Positions 62,235-64,000 of a stretch of 64,000 nt of DNA are shown here, piece after piece. Position numbers and translations under genes: made by a program. The stretch covers positions 1-64,000 of the forward strand of contig URSF01000009.1 of the NCBI GenBank assembly GCA_900550445.1. Direction: 5' to 3'. The DNA is from an uncultured Rhodospirillaceae bacterium (GTDB lineage Bacteria > Pseudomonadota > Alphaproteobacteria > CAAGCB01 > CAG-977). Every line of letters begins with the position of its first letter. The stretch's first letter is position 1. Under the pieces are notes generated by a model. The model was given only the letters and a program-made list of their open reading frames with translations. It was not told where the DNA came from and did not search any database.

Positions 62235-63455
62235 TTATTTCTTGATCGCGGCCAGATATTTGGCGGGGAAAGCCGCATAGAAAGCCGCTGCCTTGACCAG
62301 ATGGTCTACCGGGCACTGATCTTCAACCGTATGGGCATAGATTTCGTTTGCCGGACCAAAGCCGATTGTCGGAATCTTGTGCAGTCCCATGGTGGCGATG
62401 CCGTTTGTCGAAAACGTCCACTTGTCCACTTTCGGCGTCGGGCCGACAGTGTCTTTGTACGCTTCAACCGCGGCGACACACCCCGGGTGATCTTCTTCCA
62501 GAACCCATGTCGGATAGTATTTTTTAAAGTTCGGCACATAACCCGTGTAAGACGGCGTCGTATATGTCAAAACTTCGACGTCGGCGTCTTTGCCGACTTC
62601 AAATCCGGCGCGTTTAACGGCGTCTTTGACTTCATTGACGGCGATTTCTTCGGTTTCACCGGCGGTCAGACGGCGATCCAAATGAATGTAAGCTTCATCG
62701 GGAACGGCACACAAAGACGGCGTTTTGCAATCAATGTAAGAAATCGTAATCGTGCCTTTGCCCAAGAACGGATCAACATGCAAACGATCATTCAATTTTT
62801 CGATTTCGTTGGCAATCTTGGCCATCATATAGACGGCGTTTTTACCGCGTTCGGGCGCGGAACCGTGGCAGGAAACACCGTGTGTGCGCACACAGATTTC
62901 CATACGACCGCGATGACCGCGATAGATGTTCAGGTTCGTGGGTTCCGTAATGACGACGATTTCCGGAGCGGGATCCAGAACTTTTTCTTTCATGATGACG
63001 TCCCAACACAAACCGTCGCAGTCTTCTTCCTGAACGGTACCGGTGACCCACAAGGTGTAATCGCCTTCCAGTCCCAGATCCTTAATGATCTTGCCGGCAT
63101 AAACCATGGACGCCATACCGCCTTCCTGATCGGAAGCGCCGCGACCGTAGATGATGCCGTTTTCCAATTTGCCTTTGTACGGATCGCAGGACCACAATTT
63201 CGGATCGGCGATACCGACCGTGTCAATATGAGCGTCCATGGCGATAACGTGTTTGCCGTGTCCGATACGACCCAAAATGTTGCCCATCTTGTCGATGCGG
63301 ACTTCGTCAAAGCCGACTTTTTCCATTTCCTGTTTAATGCGCAGGATAACGTCTTTTTCCTGACAGGATTCAGACGGAATGGCAACCATATCGCGCAAAA
63401 ACTTCGTCATATCGTCGCGATATTTTTCAGCGGCCTGAATGATTTTTGTATCCAT
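62235..63455 (-). CDS. ygeY: YgeY-type M20 metallohydrolase
   Basis: The 406-residue protein matches the YgeY family of M20 peptidase-like hydrolases linked to selenium-dependent purine breakdown in enterobacteria. It shows the metal motifs AMDAHIDTVG (about 72-81), GRGASDQEGG and VQEEDCDG, and a dimerisation domain about 185-300. Its gene partner upstream is a YgeW-like carbamoyltransferase, as in E. coli (ygeW-ygeX-ygeY), but ygeX is absent between them. Substrate is not certain; a dipeptide or carbamoyl compound is possible. Confidence 0.85.
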   Translation of the reverse strand: MDTKIIQAAEKYRDDMTKFLRDMVAIPSESCQEKDVILRIKQEMEKVGFDEVRIDKMGNILGRIGHGKHVIAMDAHIDTVGIADPKLWSCDPYKGKLENGIIYGRGASDQEGGMASMVYAGKIIKDLGLEGDYTLWVTGTVQEEDCDGLCWDVIMKEKVLDPAPEIVVITEPTNLNIYRGHRGRMEICVRTHGVSCHGSAPERGKNAVYMMAKIANEIEKLNDRLHVDPFLGKGTITISYIDCKTPSLCAVPDEAYIHLDRRLTAGETEEIAVNEVKDAVKRAGFEVGKDADVEVLTYTTPSYTGYVPNFKKYYPTWVLEEDHPGCVAAVEAYKDTVGPTPKVDKWTFSTNGIATMGLHKIPTIGFGPANEIYAHTVEDQCPVDHLVKAAAFYAAFPAKYLAAIKK

Positions 63456-63495
63456 TGGATTTTGATCCTTTCGTTAGATTCTGTAAAAAAGACAG

Positions 63496-63521
63496 GCAGA
63501 AGCCTTTCATCAGGCTTCTGC
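63496..63521. terminator. Hairpin between ygeW and ygeY
   Basis: GCAGAAGCC (63496-63504) pairs with GGCTTCTGC (63513-63521). A T-run follows on the plus strand, and A-rich bases on the minus-strand downstream side make it a weaker terminator for ygeW. Confidence 0.6.
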
Positions 63522-63529
63522 TTTTTAAA

Positions 63530-64000
63530 TTAGAAATTGATGCGCGGAGTTGCACGTTCTTTCATCGCTTCCAGAACGGCAGCCACGTCTTTAAAGCGGC
63601 GGTTCATAATCATGGACGCAATGATATAGGGTTTCCAGCCGGCTTCATGATACGTATCCAGACGATAACGATCAAACACGGAAGCGGCGACTTCGCCTTC
63701 TTTGCAGGAAACGCCGGTAATGTCAGCCGGCAGGCAGTGCATGTACAATGCTTTTCCGCCTTTTGTCAGCTTCATTTTTTCTTCGGTGCATTCCCAGTTT
63801 TTGAATTTGGCGTTGTTGGCCAGACATTCTTTTTCCAAAGCCTTCAGGCCGTCCATGTCTTTGGCCTTCAGCAATTCGGTGCGGCGGCCCATGACGGCGT
63901 ATGGCGCCCAGGATTTCGGATAAACGATATCGGCGTCTTTGAACGCTTCTTCCATGGAATGAACGATTTCAAATTTCGTTCCGTTGGCTTTTGCCTGTTT
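63530..64000 (-). CDS. ygeW: YgeW-like carbamoyltransferase (5' end outside window)
   Basis: The visible 156 codons have no stop up to the window edge (KQAKANGTKFEIVHS precedes an internal Met at 63955). The sequence ADIVYPKSWAPYAVM and LYMHCLPADITGVSC matches the C-terminal domain of the aspartate/ornithine carbamoyltransferase superfamily, YgeW branch, with the HCLP motif that binds carbamoyl phosphate. The N-terminal part lies beyond 64000. It is 74 nt upstream of ygeY on the same strand. Confidence 0.85.
   Translation of the reverse strand, partial: KQAKANGTKFEIVHSMEEAFKDADIVYPKSWAPYAVMGRRTELLKAKDMDGLKALEKECLANNAKFKNWECTEEKMKLTKGGKALYMHCLPADITGVSCKEGEVAASVFDRYRLDTYHEAGWKPYIIASMIMNRRFKDVAAVLEAMKERATPRINF

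Noticed and set aside
62157..63533. 458-codon plus-strand frame antisense to ygeY
   Set aside because: The sequence is Phe/Arg/Asn-rich with no family pattern; it mirrors a strongly conserved M20 enzyme on the other strand.
1..64000. CRISPR arrays, insertion sequences or prophage
   Set aside because: No regularly spaced direct repeats, transposase, integrase or phage structural genes were found.

Overview
The window is a continuous piece of a bacterial chromosome. Most of it looks like core genome of an alphaproteobacterium. Evidence for this is a ChpT-type histidine phosphotransferase (CckA-ChpT-CtrA relay), the order tuf-trpT-secE-nusG-rplKA-rplJL-rpoBC, a GlnB/GlnA/GlnE nitrogen set, and alphaproteobacterial-looking ribosomal proteins and L10 leader. 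The tRNA-His gene encodes G-1 opposite C73, which argues against the Rhizobiales/Rhodobacterales/Caulobacterales group. A host- or gut-associated, possibly anaerobic lineage is plausible because of the ygeW/ygeY pair, the large nucleoside-salvage operon and an EFR1-type ferredoxin, but the species cannot be named from sequence alone.

Layout: 1-12.2 kb is the end of tuf, tRNA-Trp, secE, nusG, rplK, rplA, an L10 leader, rplJ, rplL, rpoB and rpoC. 12.2-16.4 kb holds two unrecognised proteins, a STAS/RsbW-like partner-switch pair and a CstA-type transporter, then tRNA-His on the minus strand. 16.5-27.3 kb holds glnB, glnA, an M48 protease, a DsbA/ScsC-like oxidoreductase, a P-loop kinase, a minus-strand YhdP/AsmA-like protein and glnE. 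27.3-33.2 kb is a minus-strand nucleoside catabolism operon (cdd, purine nucleoside phosphorylase, deoC, deoA, deoB) followed, after a terminator, by a divergent second thymidine-phosphorylase-like gene. 33.4-39 kb has upp, a giant AsmA protein and an LpoB-like lipoprotein. 39-43.2 kb has a pilin-like gene, chpT and a degenerate CheA-like protein. 43.2-51.6 kb is mostly envelope proteins plus xseA and tadA. 51.7-55.3 kb has a transglycosylase, rluB, a small repeat protein, rsmD and a LuxR-type regulator. 56.2-64 kb has ettA, lipoprotein, flavoprotein, DUF2207/LemA, ygeY and the truncated ygeW.

The most unusual feature is a two-copy cassette at 47.43-47.94 kb and 55.76-56.22 kb. Each copy is a structured RNA of about 170 nt that ends in a strong intrinsic terminator immediately upstream of a paralogous 74-75-residue helix-turn-helix-like protein. 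The two RNAs share long identical blocks, but paired arms differ in compensating ways, so the structure itself appears to be selected. This looks like an undescribed cis-acting attenuator/riboswitch or a free small RNA coupled to a small DNA-binding protein family. Other points of interest are the phosphorylase paralogue that lost its phosphate-binding loop, the CheA-like protein without the phospho-accepting histidine beside chpT, and a small protein built of repeated AIGFxREGE units.
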